64,000 nt of DNA from Scylla paramamosain (taxonomy: Eukaryota > Arthropoda > Malacostraca > Decapoda > Portunidae). Position 1 is the stretch's first letter. The number at the start of each line of letters is the position of its first letter. Positions 12,513 to 36,505 of the stretch are shown here, piece by piece. The notes under the pieces are model-generated. The model searched no databases. It worked only from the letters and a program-made list of their open reading frames with translations, and was not told where the DNA came from. The stretch spans positions 18,811,266 to 18,875,265 of the forward strand of contig NC_087166.1 in NCBI RefSeq assembly GCF_035594125.1, in the 5' to 3' direction. The translations under genes and the position numbers were made by a program.

Positions 12513-15265
12513 TTAATGTGTATATATTGGAGTAGGTGACTGTTGGTTTGCGGCAATTATTGAGCTAGGGAACCAATTGTGATTGAAGTCATTATTCCTT
12601 TCGTTTATTAAGCTGTTGTACATATCTTCATTATTGTGTTTTATTGTTTCCCATATGTTTTTTGCTTTATAGTGAATGGATATGTTAATAGGAATGACCT
12701 TATATTTCAAGTGTAATTGTTCAATGTTTGATGTCCTATCATTGTCACTCCAGTTAATAAATCGCAGGGCTCTATTTAAAACTCTTTGCAATTTTAGTTT
12801 CTGACTATTTGTAGTAGCGTTTATTGGTATTGGTGGATACTCTAGGATAGGTATTAATTGCGTTTTTATAAGTGTTGTTTTAATGTGGGGAGTTAAATTT
12901 TTAAACCTGTATAGTTTACTTAAAGCTGCCGTTCCTCTGTGTATTCTCTCTGTTATGTGAGTTGTAATTCCCCTCCGGTGTATTTTAAATCCCAGTAGTT
13001 TTCCATCATTGTTTGGCTCTATAATTTTGTTATTTATTGTAAGCTTTTCTGATTTAATTTGTGCTATTGGGATAATTTTAAATTTTTCCTCACTAGTTTT
13101 AATCTTCCACATTTTTTCATAACAATTAATTATGTTTATTTCTCTTTCAGCTTTGTATTTCATCATGAGTTTTGATTTACTGTTTGTGATAATGACCTGT
13201 GTTACATCGTCTGCATATATAGTGTCAAGCCAAGATGGTCCAGCTGCATTAGTGTATAATGTATATAATTAATGTAAGTGATAGCACACTGCCTTGTGGT
13301 ACTCCGCTCATTAAATTTATACAGCTACTGGTTTTATTGCCCATATAAATGGTGGCTACTCTGTTGTCTAAAAAGGTACAAAGTATTTTTTCTAGAGATG
13401 ATGGTAGATTGACTTGTAATATTTTATACTTTAGGCCCTCGTGCCACACCTTGTCAAAGGCTTTGGTGACATCTCTTAGTATTAGTGTGATTTGTTGTTT
13501 ATTGCTCAGTGCGTTGGATATGGTTTCATAAGTTGTGGCTATTGCTGTAGTTGTACCTTTTTGTGGGCGGAAACCATGTTGCCTGTCTTTCAAAACATTA
13601 TTTTCGATAAAGAATGAGTTCAATCTTCCTTGAATGATTTTCTCAAATAATTTGCCTGGCACTTCTAAAAGTGAGATAGGTCTGTAGTTGATGGGATTTT
13701 TAGTTGATTTATTTTTTTGGGGGATGAATTTTATTACTGCTTTTTAAAATATATTGGGGAAGTATCCTGCAGTAAAAGAGGCATTGTATATATTTGTTAA
13801 CATTTCGATGGCATTGTCTGGACATTTTTCTAATACAGTTTTATTTATTTTCGAGTATCCTGGTGCTTTGTTTTTTGTTTGTCTTATACGCTTTCTTACA
13901 TCGTCAGGTGTTATTAGTCTTGTATAGGAATTATTGTTGTTTAACATATTAAAGTTTACCGTTGGTGAGGGTGTTGTTCGTTGTTGGTTCATTTGTAAGT
14001 AATTGTTAACATATACAGTGTTTTCCCTATCGAAGGCTGCTTCTTCTAAGGGGGTTATTCTAAAAATTCCCTCCCAAGTTCTTTTCATAATATCACATTT
14101 TTCTGCATGAGTGATATTTTCTTCCATTATTGTCTTCCAGATATGTAATTTGTTGTGAATGCATGCCTCTTAGTTTGTTGATTTTATTCCAGAATGACTT
14201 TGTGTCCTTGCATGAATTAATAATTTTTTTTATTTGATCTTCCCATTTTTTGTTATACTCTTCTTTATATCTTTCTCTTAGTTCCAGCCTTATTTGTGTG
14301 TATCTCCTATAACTTATGTACGTCCAGCCATATCTTTGTGCATCCTTTTTGAGTGTCTGGTATTTTTCTTGTAGGTTTTTTATTTGGGGAGTGATTTTTA
14401 GCTCATATATTTTACCTTTGCTCTTAGAAATACTTTCCTCCATTGCATTTTTAACGGTATTAAGCCAGTTTTGAGCCTCGCCCTCTATTTGTCTTGTAGT
14501 AGAACCTTGTAGGCTTTTAAGCGTAATTTTGTTGGTTAGTGATTCTTTAAAGTGATCCCAGTTAGCTTTTTTAAAGTTATATGTCTCCTCTTGTTTCTTT
14601 AATATTGCTGTTGTGGAAATTTTAAAAATTATTGGAACGTGGTCTGAGCTAGTAACATTGCCTGGTTCACTATAGGTATTTAGGAAGTGATGTTTGTTTG
14701 CTAAAATTTTGTCTGGGTTGGTGGCTGCACCCTGTCGTATAAATGTTGGGTAATGTGGACCAAGGTGTGTCAAGTTTCCAGTGTTAATTAATTGAACAAG
14801 GCTTCGCCCCACTGTGTTGCTACTACTGTTTCCAAAGTGAGTGTGTGATGCATTAAGATCTCCTAATATGTATATTGGAATATTGTTGTTCATTAAATTG
14901 TATATATCTGGATATGGGAGATATGGTCTTCTGGGTGGCAGATACATGGTGGCTATTATTATTGGTCCTAATGTAGTATCTATTTCTACTGCTAGTACAT
15001 CTGTGAGAAAATAATCATAAAATTTGTGTTGTATTGTATTTTTTATTGCTATTGCACTTCCATCATTTGCCTCTTCAGTCGTGTTAGTTCTGTATATTAT
15101 ATATCCTGGTAATTTTAATGACTCATTGCTTTTAAGGCCATGGCTGTTCAAGAGTGCTATATCACGTTTGACATTAAGTATATTTAACGTTACTGACTGC
15201 TTATTAGTTTTCCAGTGCATTACATTGTGCTGTAGTATGGTTATTGAGTGTATGCTGTTATTCAT
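12513..15265 (-). pseudogene. LINE B ORF2: endonuclease-reverse transcriptase (broken)
   Basis: The ATG at 15265 overlaps the ORF1 stop by 8 bases. Endonuclease: LQHNVMHW, NSHGLK (no QET Glu), YLPPRRPYLPYP, ILGDLNASHTHF, SSDHVPII. RT: RPISLLEVPGKLFEKI, HGFRPQKGT, RDVTKAFDKVWHEGL, GVPQGSVLS and YADD near 13208-13220. Breaks: a frameshift near 14100-14127, a TAA near 13745 before the RT core, and a frameshift near 13250 just before YADD. The C-terminal region (12513-13166) matches the same region of LINE A and C. Not functional as it stands. Confidence 0.82.
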
Positions 15266-16625
15266 TATTCCTTGTTTTCCTAATGCGTGGGTCTCGTACC
15301 TCTATAGGTGATCTTTCTATAACTAGCCTTGGTCTTATCTTTCTAAATTGTCCTTTATCAACTGTCCTCCAACATCCTTTCAATATTATTCTTCCGCTTC
15401 TTATCATGTCTAATACTTCTTTATCACTTGATTCCTTTGATGTAAATGTAAATTTGTATTTCCCCGAATCAATTCCTTCTAGTAGATCTGTTATTGTGAA
15501 GTTGCCTTTTGGCCAGCCTCTGTCTTCGCTCACATGTAGCTCTAGGCCAATGTTTTTTACTTCAAAGTTCGGGAGCAATTCTTGTTCAAGTTCTTCTAGG
15601 GTCTCATTAATTGTTGTCTCATGAATTTTGTTACTTGTGTTTGGTTGGTGATCTCTGGCTACAGTGGAGGTTTTTTCTATGATTTTGCTTGAATCTGGGG
15701 ATACAGGGATCTTTATTCCTGGAAGGCCATTTAATTTTAAAGTTGTATTAAGAACTTCTTGGTATGTTCCTGGCTTTTCAATATTTTTGTAGTGTGCATG
15801 TAGGATGCAAGTTTGTATTTTTAGCATCTCTTCTTTGGTTATTTCTGGTATGGTATATTGTGCGTGTAGTGGGACAGTGATCTGATTGTTGGTGTTTGTG
15901 ATACTTGCGTATGTTGTTGACGTCTTCTCTCTCTCAGCTTTTCTTTTGTTCTTCAATATTTCTTTTCTTTTTGGGCATTTCATTGCAAGGGTACTGTGGT
16001 TCACATCACAATTTATGCATTTCTTTTGAGTTTCTTGGCACTGTTGCCAAGTATGATCCTGCTTTCCACACTCTGAACAAATTTTATACCCTTTCTCTTT
16101 GTTACATTCCCTGGTATTGTGTTTTTCTAATGCATAGCAGCTCATGCAGGTGATGATAGGAATGTATGTTTCAATATGAAGATCTCTGGTTGGTATACTT
16201 AGGTTGAATGCCAGGATGCCGTGTTCTGTACATTTTTTTGCAGTTGTTGTCTGGATGAAAGTTATCTTTATTGTATTTGAGTTTGGAAACTTTATGACTG
16301 ACTCCATACACTCATCACCCATCCATCCATTTTCCTTAATGATTTCCTCAGCAATCAATTAATCTATGCGTGTAACTATTATACTTTTCTTTGCTCTCAG
16401 TTGTGGTGGCAGTATGGGGTTAAATCCGCTTTCCTCTAGCTTTGATTTTATCCCTTTGGTAAAGAGTTTCTCAGCATGCTCCTCGCTAACAGGGAGTATG
16501 ACGTAGCCTTCAGTTGCATCGAAGACTTTGGTGGTATGGATATGGTTGGAGCATAGTATTTCCAAGAGTTTTATTTTTTTTTCTTTGCTATTTGTACTTT
16601 TATTTTTTATTCTAACTCGTGCCAT
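15258..16625 (-). pseudogene. LINE B ORF1: gag-like CCHC protein (one nonsense codon)
   Basis: Starts MARVRIKNKSTNS at 16625. An in-frame TAA at 16361-16359 splits it into an N-terminal 88-residue piece and a 366-residue piece. The knuckle region contains CMSCYALEKHNTREC, CSECGKQDHTWQQC and CINCDVNHSTLAMKC. The C-terminus has the family motif RGWPKGNFT. No polyglutamine tract is present. Confidence 0.82.
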
Positions 16626-16705
16626 TTTTTCTTCATCCTCGTTAGGTGGTCTTGGTTGCGACGGTGCGTTGGCAGTGTAGATTGCAGAGATTATGTTAAC
16701 ACAAA

Positions 16706-17241
16706 CCTGACAAACAAGTTAAACTGATAATTTATTACAACACCAAGAAAACCAGCCATCTTCTTCTAAAAAATAACCCCTCAAAAGAGAAAGAGAGCCT
16801 TCAGAAGTCACATGTCATATATAGGTTTACGTGTAACCAAGGAAACTGTGAAGTCTTCCCTCCACCTATGTTGGCATGACGACAAGACTCTCCCAACGAC
16901 TAACTTTCCACCTCGCAACAGGAGCACCCAAGAAACATCTGAAGGAGAAGCATAACATAAACATCACAAGAGGAATGCTAGTAGATAAAACGGAGATCCT
17001 AACTACATGCCCAGACACCAGGTGTCTCCCCATCTTAGAAGCACTATATATAAAGGAGACAAACCCTACATTAAATCAACAATTCGAAGACCTACAAGCA
17101 TTACCAAGCGCGCGAAGACCCAGCTTGGATAGCAGCCCAGCACAGCCCGCGACAGCCGTCAGCCAATCAGAGACCAGGACGCGCAGCGGGGTGACAAGCC
17201 TACCGGTATAAATACACCCCCGCAATCAGCTTGAGCCAGTC
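16706..17241 (+). pseudogene. PLE C: 5'-truncated Penelope C-terminus with GIY-YIG domain
   Basis: From the CTGACAAACAAG at about 16708 the DNA is nearly identical to the 3' part of PLE A on the opposite strand. It encodes the region before GIY-YIG, the motif MTTRLSQRLTFHL and the tail ending PPQSA-stop at about 17233. A frameshift near 16854 (one C fewer than PLE A) breaks the frame. It is directly followed at TTGAGCCAGTC (17231-17241) by LINE C. Confidence 0.85.
17207..17214 (+). promoter_or_regulatory. TATA box at the PLE C / LINE C boundary
   Basis: TATAAATA lies 24 bases upstream of the LINE insertion site at 17231. An initiator-like TCAGA occurs in the right position at 17240-17244. 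It is identical in position to the box in PLE A. Confidence 0.5.
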
Positions 17242-17956
17242 AGAGACAGACAGACACAGGCAGAAAGAAGAGAAGACAGAGAAGACAGGGCAGACAGACA
17301 GACGAGACGAGAAGACATACCTGCCTCTCCTCAACACGAACAGACGAGCAGCAGACATTGTAGACCACGTTCTCTCGAAGCACTCGCCTGGTTCGCCCCG
17401 TGCTTGGTTGCTCTGGCCCCAGGGTTGAGTAACCTTGCTGGATAGCGAGCCCCCAGTGCAGGAGGTGACTGATCTTCCAACGCAGTCTACGTGTCTACCA
17501 GCCATACTCGTGCCAGCTTTGCACACCAGGGAAACTTCCACCTTGGCAAGTCTCCCAAGACCTGTGTATCGGGGATTCTTTATTGAGTCCCGCCCAGGCA
17601 TCTTTTTCTCTAGTACTGTATTTCATTTTCGCCCTTAGCGTCCGTCCAGAAGGTCAAGGTGAACCCTGCGGCTTGCACAAGGGGGGCCCTCAGAGGGCTG
17701 CCTTAAGCCTTTTGGATTGGTCGGGCAAACACTCTTGTTAGGGATAGGTTGTGCCTCAGGACGGTTACGTCGGTTGTTAGCAGCTGGACCGTCAAACTGG
17801 GGCGCATAGGCAGGCTTCTTCCATAAACTATCTTTAGCTGTGTTTGTGTGTCGGCCTTTGGCCCTTTGTAGGTCTTAGAAGGTTTTTACTTTTATTACTT
17901 TTACTGTGCATCACCACCACTCGATGCTCTCAGCATAAGACTCCTGAAGAAGAAAA

Positions 17957-19445
17957 ATGCCAAGAGTAAAGATCAAACACCCAGACCCCTCTGCAAAGAA
18001 CAAGCTAAAACTACTAAGGCTACTCTCGGAGAAACTGATCTATGCCACACGGATCATACCAACCACAGACTCCTTCGCCGTCATTACTAGAACGGATGAA
18101 GACACAGACAACATCTTCTCGCCAAACACCATCAGTCTCTTGAAGGAGGAAGAATTTTCGCCTGTTCTACCACCAGAAATCAAGGCAAAAAGAACCATTC
18201 TCTTGTTCAACACTGACGACCACATCTACTCAAAATCCGAAAAAGACATTACTGCCGAGCTCTTGAACGAAAACAACTTCCTTAACGAAGGAATTGACAA
18301 TGTATTTAAAATCCCCAGAACAAAGATGATAAAAATTACTCTGAACAGCTCCACCTCAGCAAGAAAAGCAACTGAAACAGGGCTGCTAGCATTTAATATG
18401 AGCATTCCTCACTATAACATAAAAATAGAAGAATTTATTCCCATCCTCACCTGCATGAGATGTTACGCTATTGAGAATCATCCTACCAACAAATGTGATA
18501 AACCAAAAACATACGAAATATGTTCAGAATGTGCCGAGACAGGGCACACATGGAGAACATGCCACAACACCACAAAAAAATGCATCAATTGCAACGAACC
18601 TCACAGAACTCTGGCCTTCAAGTGTAAGAAAAGGAAGGAAGTCATAGAACAAAAAAGAAAGCAAACACCAACTAACTCAAACAAAACATACAGCCAGACA
18701 GTTAATTTTAACACCTACAGCGCACCCACACAGCAACCATTCGACAGGGACACATGTGCCAAGATTACCTCATGTATGCTTCACGCACATATGATAAATG
18801 CTGTAAACCCAGGGACTTACAATGATGAGTTCAACAGAGCACTAACACTTAACAACCTCCCAAAAATAAATCTTCCACCAAACCCGCCATCTAAGCAGAT
18901 TCTCACAATGATGACCAACAGCAACAACTCCAACACACAACCTCATACACAACAACAGCAAGGAAACACACAAAACACAAGCACCAAACAGGCAAGCACG
19001 TCCCCACACATCCAAAACACAAACATCACACAAGCAAACACGCTCCCGCAGACTAAAGACATATACAACACAGACACAAACATTACAATGGAAGACACAC
19101 AAGAATTCGTAGATCCTGAAGAACAAATGCCAGAACTCGAAAAAAATAAAAGGAACAGATCTGGGATTGATAATAATTGCAAAGAAAAGCAGGGGCTGGC
19201 CAATGGGAAAAGAATTAAGCCTGAAGGAAATAGAAGAGGGAATAGAAGCAGCAACATATAAATGGAGATTTACAGCTAAAAACATATCAGAGGAAGAGGT
19301 ATGGAAAAGCCTCATAAACAACGAAATAAACCTTGACAACTGGTTCAGGGTCACAGATGACCAAAAATATAATAAAATACGAAATGGCTTGCCCAGTGAG
19401 TTGACCCCACCAAAACATAAAGTAGCAAGAAAAAATAGCCAATAG
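17957..19445 (+). pseudogene. LINE C ORF1: gag-like CCHC protein (one frameshift)
   Basis: Starts MPRVKIKHPDPS. Knuckles near residues 170-225: CMRCYAIENHPTNKC, CSECAETGHTWRTC, CINCNEPHRTLAFKC. A Gln/Asn/Thr-rich low-complexity stretch follows near residues 310-360, at the place where LINE A has polyQ. A frameshift in the A-rich run near 19150 moves the C-terminus (KKSRGWPMGKELSL, then WFRVTDDQKYNKIRNGLP) into another frame, which ends with TAG at 19443. The C-terminal block is conserved in all three LINEs. Confidence 0.87.
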
Positions 19446-22237
19446 GCACACCATCATATACATTCAACATACACAAAACTTTAGAAAACATTAACATAGT
19501 ACAGCACAACGTCGCTCACTGGAACACCAACAAACAAACACTAATAGCAACTTACTCTCAAATTGATCCACACATTATCCTAATTAATAGCCACGGCTTA
19601 AAAACAACAGAAAACATAAAACTACACAATTACACCACCTACCTCATCAACTCCAGTGAAGAAATGCATGACGGATCGGCAATCTTAATAAAACAAAATA
19701 TCAAACACAAAGTAACAGACGATTTCGATACTGATATCTTACAAATTACAATAGAAACAAACACAGGACCCATCAACATAGCAACCACATATTTACCCCC
19801 AAGAAGACCTTACCTCCCTATCACAGATTTTCACAGAATTGCTTCACAAAACTACCCTACTTACATAATAGGAGATTTAAATGCACACCATCCACAAATA
19901 GATAATAAAAAGGAAAACACAGTAGGAAAAGCCCTGATGATGCTCATAAACATCAACAAACTCACTCATATAGGACCAGATTTCCCCACGTTTATATCTC
20001 ACAACTCCAGATCAACACCAGACATAATACTAACTAACAACAAAACATACCATAACATAGACATACAAACTGGACCTACAACCTCATCTGATCACTTACC
20101 CATTATAATAAAAATCACTGCAAAGCCGGTAAAGATAGAAACGTCACCCACATATTCACTCAAAAAGACAAACTGGGAAGAATTCAAGATCACAACACAA
20201 CACAAAACAAGAAATATCAATGTAGACCCTTATATGGACCAACAAACACTTGAAAACTCATTAAAAGAATGGACAACAGCAATAACATCAACCATGGAAG
20301 AACACATACCAATTACAAAACATAAAACAGTACAAAAATCATTAGTTACCCCTAAAACTAAAGAGTTACAGTGGTGGGCTCAGCAACTTATAGAAAACAG
20401 CATGATAGCAGGCTGGACCTACACTAAATACATCACATACAAAACTATTAGGCAAGCAATAGTAACAGAATGCAAGCAACAAAGTAACAAGAACTGGGAA
20501 AATAAAATAAAGAAACTAAATCATCTACATAAAAACCCACAGAAATTCTGGCAAAATATAAAGCAGCTGAAAGGCAACAAAACAAGACAAACACCATACT
20601 TAATACATGAAAACACCAAAATCTACGAAGAAAACCAAAAAGAAACTATTTTTAGAGAAATATGGAGCAATGTTTTTAAAATAAGTCCAGAAGAGAAGTT
20701 GACTTTTGATCAAGAGAACGACCAAACAGTATACGAATATATAAACAACAATAGAATACTTACACTTCCTTACCAACATGCAGACCCAGCCAATCTTAAT
20801 ATAAATAATGAATACATATCTCCCATCACACTACAAGACATTAAAAATACAATAAAACAGCTAAAAAACAACACCCCAGGACACACTAAAATAAACAAAA
20901 CTATATTAGCAAATCTCCCTAACGAAGTACTAGATATATACACAAAGCTACTTAACGTCTCTCTCTCCATGGGATACTTCCCAAAAACCTTCAAACACGC
21001 ACAAATAAAATTAATTCCTAAGCCAGACAAACCAACCACTGACCCTAACAACTTTCGCCCCATATCGTTACTAGAGGTACCAAGCAAAATATATGAAAAA
21101 ATAATAAACACTAGACTCCGTACTTTTCTAGAATCCAACAATATTCTTCCATCAACACAGCACGGCTTTCGCAAAAACAGATCTACAGATACAGCCCTTG
21201 CAACAATAACAGAAACAATATCAAAAGCAATAGCAGACAAAAAACAATGCTGTGTAGTCCTTAGAGACGTTTCAAAAGCGTTTGATAAAGTATGGTTAAA
21301 CGGCTTAAAATACAAAATACTACAAATACAAACACCTACTATACTTGCAAAACTCCTCAATAGTTTCCTCGACAACAGAACTGCCTCCATCTCTCTCAAA
21401 AATTACGATGGCCCGAGATTCCAGCTCCATAGTGGTGTCCCTCAAGGAAGCAGCCTCTCCCCCACACTTTATACAATATATACATATGACATTCCCCCTC
21501 CACTAACAAACGGAATCAACATACAGTATGCGGATGATATAACACAAATAATCATCCAACCAGGTAAATCAAGACACATGTTAGCAAGAAAGATTGAAAG
21601 ATAAATAAAACACATAAGCAATTACGAAAACAAATGGAAGATAAAAACTAATACATCAAAATTCACTCTCCTCCCCATTGCCATAAAAAAGACAACACCT
21701 GTCACCATAGATGGAGAAAATATTCCATATGCAAACAAAGCCTCCATACTAGGACTGAAAATAGGAACTCAAGGCTATACAAAACACATCTCAAACATCT
21801 CCAAAAAAGCTACTCTTGCACTTAAAATAACTAAACGCTTTGACAAACTAGACAGCAACATAAAACTACACTTGATAAAAGCATGTGTCCTCCCCATCCT
21901 AACTTACCCCACATACACACTCAATGCAATATCAAACTCACAAATGCTATCCCTACAAAGAATCCAAAACAAGGCCCTAAGATTCACATACAATGAAAAA
22001 TACCCATATACAAAAACAGAGGAATTACACTCACAAGCAAACTTATTACCTATCAACCTCACACTACATAAACGAGGCAACCAAATCAAACACAAACTAG
22101 AAGAAATACTAGATGACACACACTACAAAAACGCAACTACAGACCACGAGCAAACAAGAGACCACAACTGGTTTAAAAGGCCAATCACATATCTTAATAA
22201 AATCAATCCACTCCCAATATACACAGCATATACATAA
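19439..22237 (+). pseudogene. LINE C ORF2: endonuclease-reverse transcriptase (one nonsense codon)
   Basis: The frame opens immediately at the ORF1 stop and has no ATG before 19664, deep in the endonuclease, so reinitiation from the ORF1 stop or loss of the original ATG must be assumed. Endonuclease: VQHNVAHW, INSHGLK (Glu of QET absent), YLPPRRPYLPIT, IIGDLNAHH, SSDHLPII. RT: RPISLLEVPSKIYEKI, HGFRKNRSTDTA, RDVSKAFDKVW, GVPQGSSLSPTLYTIY, YADDITQII. A TAA at 21602-21604 lies after the RT active site; the same frame resumes to 22237 with the family C-terminus. Confidence 0.87.
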
Positions 22238-22777
22238 AACATAAAACAAAAACATAAAAACTATATAATTCACACTAGAAACATACAAAATCACTTCCAT
22301 GACACAAATCGAGGCCAATCGATGTTTAAAAGTCTCTTCCCTGTACTCCTCTACCTCTGCTCCGCGCCCTGAGTTGTCGGGGTGGGGGTGTTGACTCGTG
22401 CGGTTAGGAAGAGCAGGAGGCTCACCGTAGAACAACCCCCACCCCGGTAAGGGGTGGTGGTCACCGGCTCTGTTTGCAAACACCCGGCAGCGGAGAGAGG
22501 TCGAGAGTTAGCGGCTGCACCCTGAGTCACAGTGTCAGATGGAAGCACTTCCATAACCATACTGGTATAGAGGCACTGTGAGGGGTCTACCTGAGACGGA
22601 GACTCTGGCTGAGTCACGCCCGGCGGCGCCAATAGGAGAAAATTAACTAAGTAGCAAGACGGACTGCCCGTCATCTATCATCTCAAACTGTACTTCCACT
22701 TCCAACTTTAACACACTTCTCTCTCTCAAATTCTTCTTTCATCCAACTTTCCTATCCCCAATTCGTTCGTTCGTTCG

Positions 22778-23949
<1,172 letters not shown>

Positions 23950-24300
23950 TCAATGTCTTAACCGATCTAAATGCTTTCATCATAACCGTATGTACGTCTT
24001 TCAAATGAATGGATGTTAAGGTGTTTTAACATATCTTAGGTAATGTAAGTTTTCAACTCCTTGAATCGTCATTCTTTATTAAATGTAAGCTATGTTTATG
24101 TCGGCAATACTTAATTTATTTATGTTGAAATGCATTTTAGATTCTTGTGTCCACTTTAACATTTTCTCTAGGTACATATGTTATGTTTGTGGCCGTATTG
24201 ATCTTTTGCACTTTGGTGTCATCAGCAAATTTACTGATGGTTCTACCAATCCAATAATGAAGATTTTTTTATGTATAATATGAAAAAGCAATGGACTTAA
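23950..24300 (-). pseudogene. Decayed CR1/L2-like reverse transcriptase fragment
   Basis: On the minus strand, 24190-24245 reads ISKFADDTKVQKI, the RT catalytic block of CR1/L2-type LINEs. A second frame then gives LKWTQESKMHFNINK, the usual following region (W..eW...FN..K). Stops and frameshifts are frequent. No other part of the element is visible. Confidence 0.6.
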
Positions 24301-24572
24301 AAAAAGAACTTCATTAATAAACTTATCTGATTGTTTTTTATTACTCTTCATTTATATTGCCCATTTCTCTGTACAGTGAAAACATTAAATAATTAATTAT
24401 AAGAAAAATTAAGCGTCAATTCCATGAGTTACTAATCTTTCATTGGAAACTCTATCAAAACATATTGCACCATAATATTCATTTTCCATTGCTTCAAATG
24501 CCATTTATAGAAGAAAAAGTCAAATACTATACATCATGTAATTCACCTCATGAAAGCATTTTTGGGATAAGT
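24301..24572. other. Unassigned AT-rich DNA
   Basis: No gene, repeat or RNA recognised. Confidence 0.5.
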
Positions 24573-29078
<4,506 letters not shown>

Positions 29079-29138
29079 AATTAAAACGGGTCCTTATACA
29101 CGAACGACTCTGTAGCGCTACTTAACGACACCACACTG

Positions 29139-29531
29139 TTGCGGGGAAGTGGCTTTCTATTGGTTTCAATTGAAATTCAATATCAATATGGTGAGCAGGC
29201 AAAGATTATCGCAACAAGTGACCCGACCGGGTGGCTTGGAGCCCTTTCACAGGAGCCACGTCGCCCTACTAGAAGGTGCTTGTTAGTCCTTAACCCTCTC
29301 TCCTTCACTTCACAATTTTCTTTGCGGAACTCTACCATTACATATCGTGATATAAATCGTCTCATAATGGAAATGGAGAAGTCACTAGTGATATGGGACA
29401 CAAGAACCACTGGATACAGCAACAACTTCTATAAAGATATAGGATACATCCACAATAATATTCGTCGCTATTGCCGACGACGACGACGCCGCAGAAGAAT
29501 AGGAAAAGTAGCTTTCTCATCGAGTCCATGA
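29139..29531 (+). CDS. ORF with MADF-like segment
   Basis: A 130-residue frame whose second half (RLIMEMEKSLVIWDTRTTGY, then YKDIGYIHNNIRR) fits the spacing of a MADF DNA-binding domain (hydrophobic LI-E-E-K, W, Y, K, I), ending in an arginine run. MADF/Myb-like proteins are encoded by PIF/Harbinger transposons and by host genes. The first 70 residues match nothing I know. Downstream, 29560-29720 has repeated GCGAC/GTCGC words and GTGCAGTGGACC, reminiscent of Harbinger-type ends, but no transposase is present. It may equally be chance or one exon of a larger gene. Confidence 0.3.
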   Translation: MRGSGFLLVSIEIQYQYGEQAKIIATSDPTGWLGALSQEPRRPTRRCLLVLNPLSFTSQFSLRNSTITYRDINRLIMEMEKSLVIWDTRTTGYSNNFYKDIGYIHNNIRRYCRRRRRRRRIGKVAFSSSP

Positions 29532-32663
<3,132 letters not shown>

Positions 32664-32793
32664 TAGATATTTTGCTTAATAAGTAGATAGTTATATAGGT
32701 ATAGTATATTTTTATGTATTCTTTTCGTCCTTCGTATTTTTTATTTTCTCCAACATCATTTATGAATTTACTTGATCGAGTTGCAAAACTCAC

Positions 32794-33066
32794 TATATTG
32801 GAGGTAGCAAGAGGAATCTATTACATAGAATCAGTGAACATAAAGGTACTTCAATACATACACACAAGCAGTTAACTCGACCATCTTTTTCAGCAACAAG
32901 AACACATTGCCACACACATGATCATCTGTTTTCGGAGGAGGATTTTAGTATATTGCATAAAGCTGACGCACATAGACACACCAAAATATTAGAGGCTAAT
33001 TACCTTAAACACCTGAAACCTGAATTAAATAACCAACTGTCTTCATCACAATTATATCTCTTATAA
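32794..33066 (+). pseudogene. Second Penelope-like lineage: GIY-YIG C-terminal fragment
   Basis: An uninterrupted frame of about 90 codons ending TAA at 33064-33066. It starts [18 protein letters not shown], the YIG half of a GIY-YIG nuclease (YIG...R...R..EHKG), and contains THCHTHDHLFSEEDFSILHK and a C-terminal LEANYLKHLKPELNNQLSS, typical of Penelope C-termini. It is clearly different from PLE A and C (STYVGMTTTRL). The upstream RT is missing; decayed sequence and (TA)n precede it. Confidence 0.75.
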
Positions 33067-33192
33067 TCTTTGGTCGGAGCTTTTGGGTTCGGATTCTTAA
33101 CTAATCCAGTTCCCACACCGCTTCTCTTTTTCAGTCCTCACCAAACCACATGCGAAAACATACAATGTTTGTCTATAGCTTTATACCTTTAT

Positions 33193-36505
<3,313 letters not shown>

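Larger units (their letters stand above)
12282..16705 (-). mobile_element. LINE B: relative of LINE A, inserted at the same PLE site
   Basis: Minus strand, about 4.4 kb, with ORF1, ORF2 and a 3'UTR ending in a CTATTCA tandem tail (12282-12296) directly against TTGAGCCATTC of the PLE A pseudo-LTR. ORF1 and ORF2 are clearly homologous to LINE A and C but much more divergent from them than the PLE flanks are from each other. The 5' end is truncated near 16705, where it meets an inverted, truncated PLE. Confidence 0.8.
17242..22777 (+). mobile_element. LINE C: best-preserved member of the PLE-associated LINE family
   Basis: Plus strand, 5.5 kb: leader (17242-17956), ORF1, ORF2, 3'UTR, and a TTCG tandem tail at 22762-22777. 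It is flanked by TTGAGCCAGTC (17231-17241) and TTGAGCCATTC (22778-22788), a target duplication with one mismatch, outside which lies Penelope sequence on both sides. Only one frameshift (ORF1) and one nonsense codon (ORF2) were seen. Confidence 0.88.

Noticed and set aside
22109..22674. Minus-strand frames in the LINE C 3'UTR
   Set aside because: No motif, opposite to the element, not conserved in the LINE A or B 3'UTRs.
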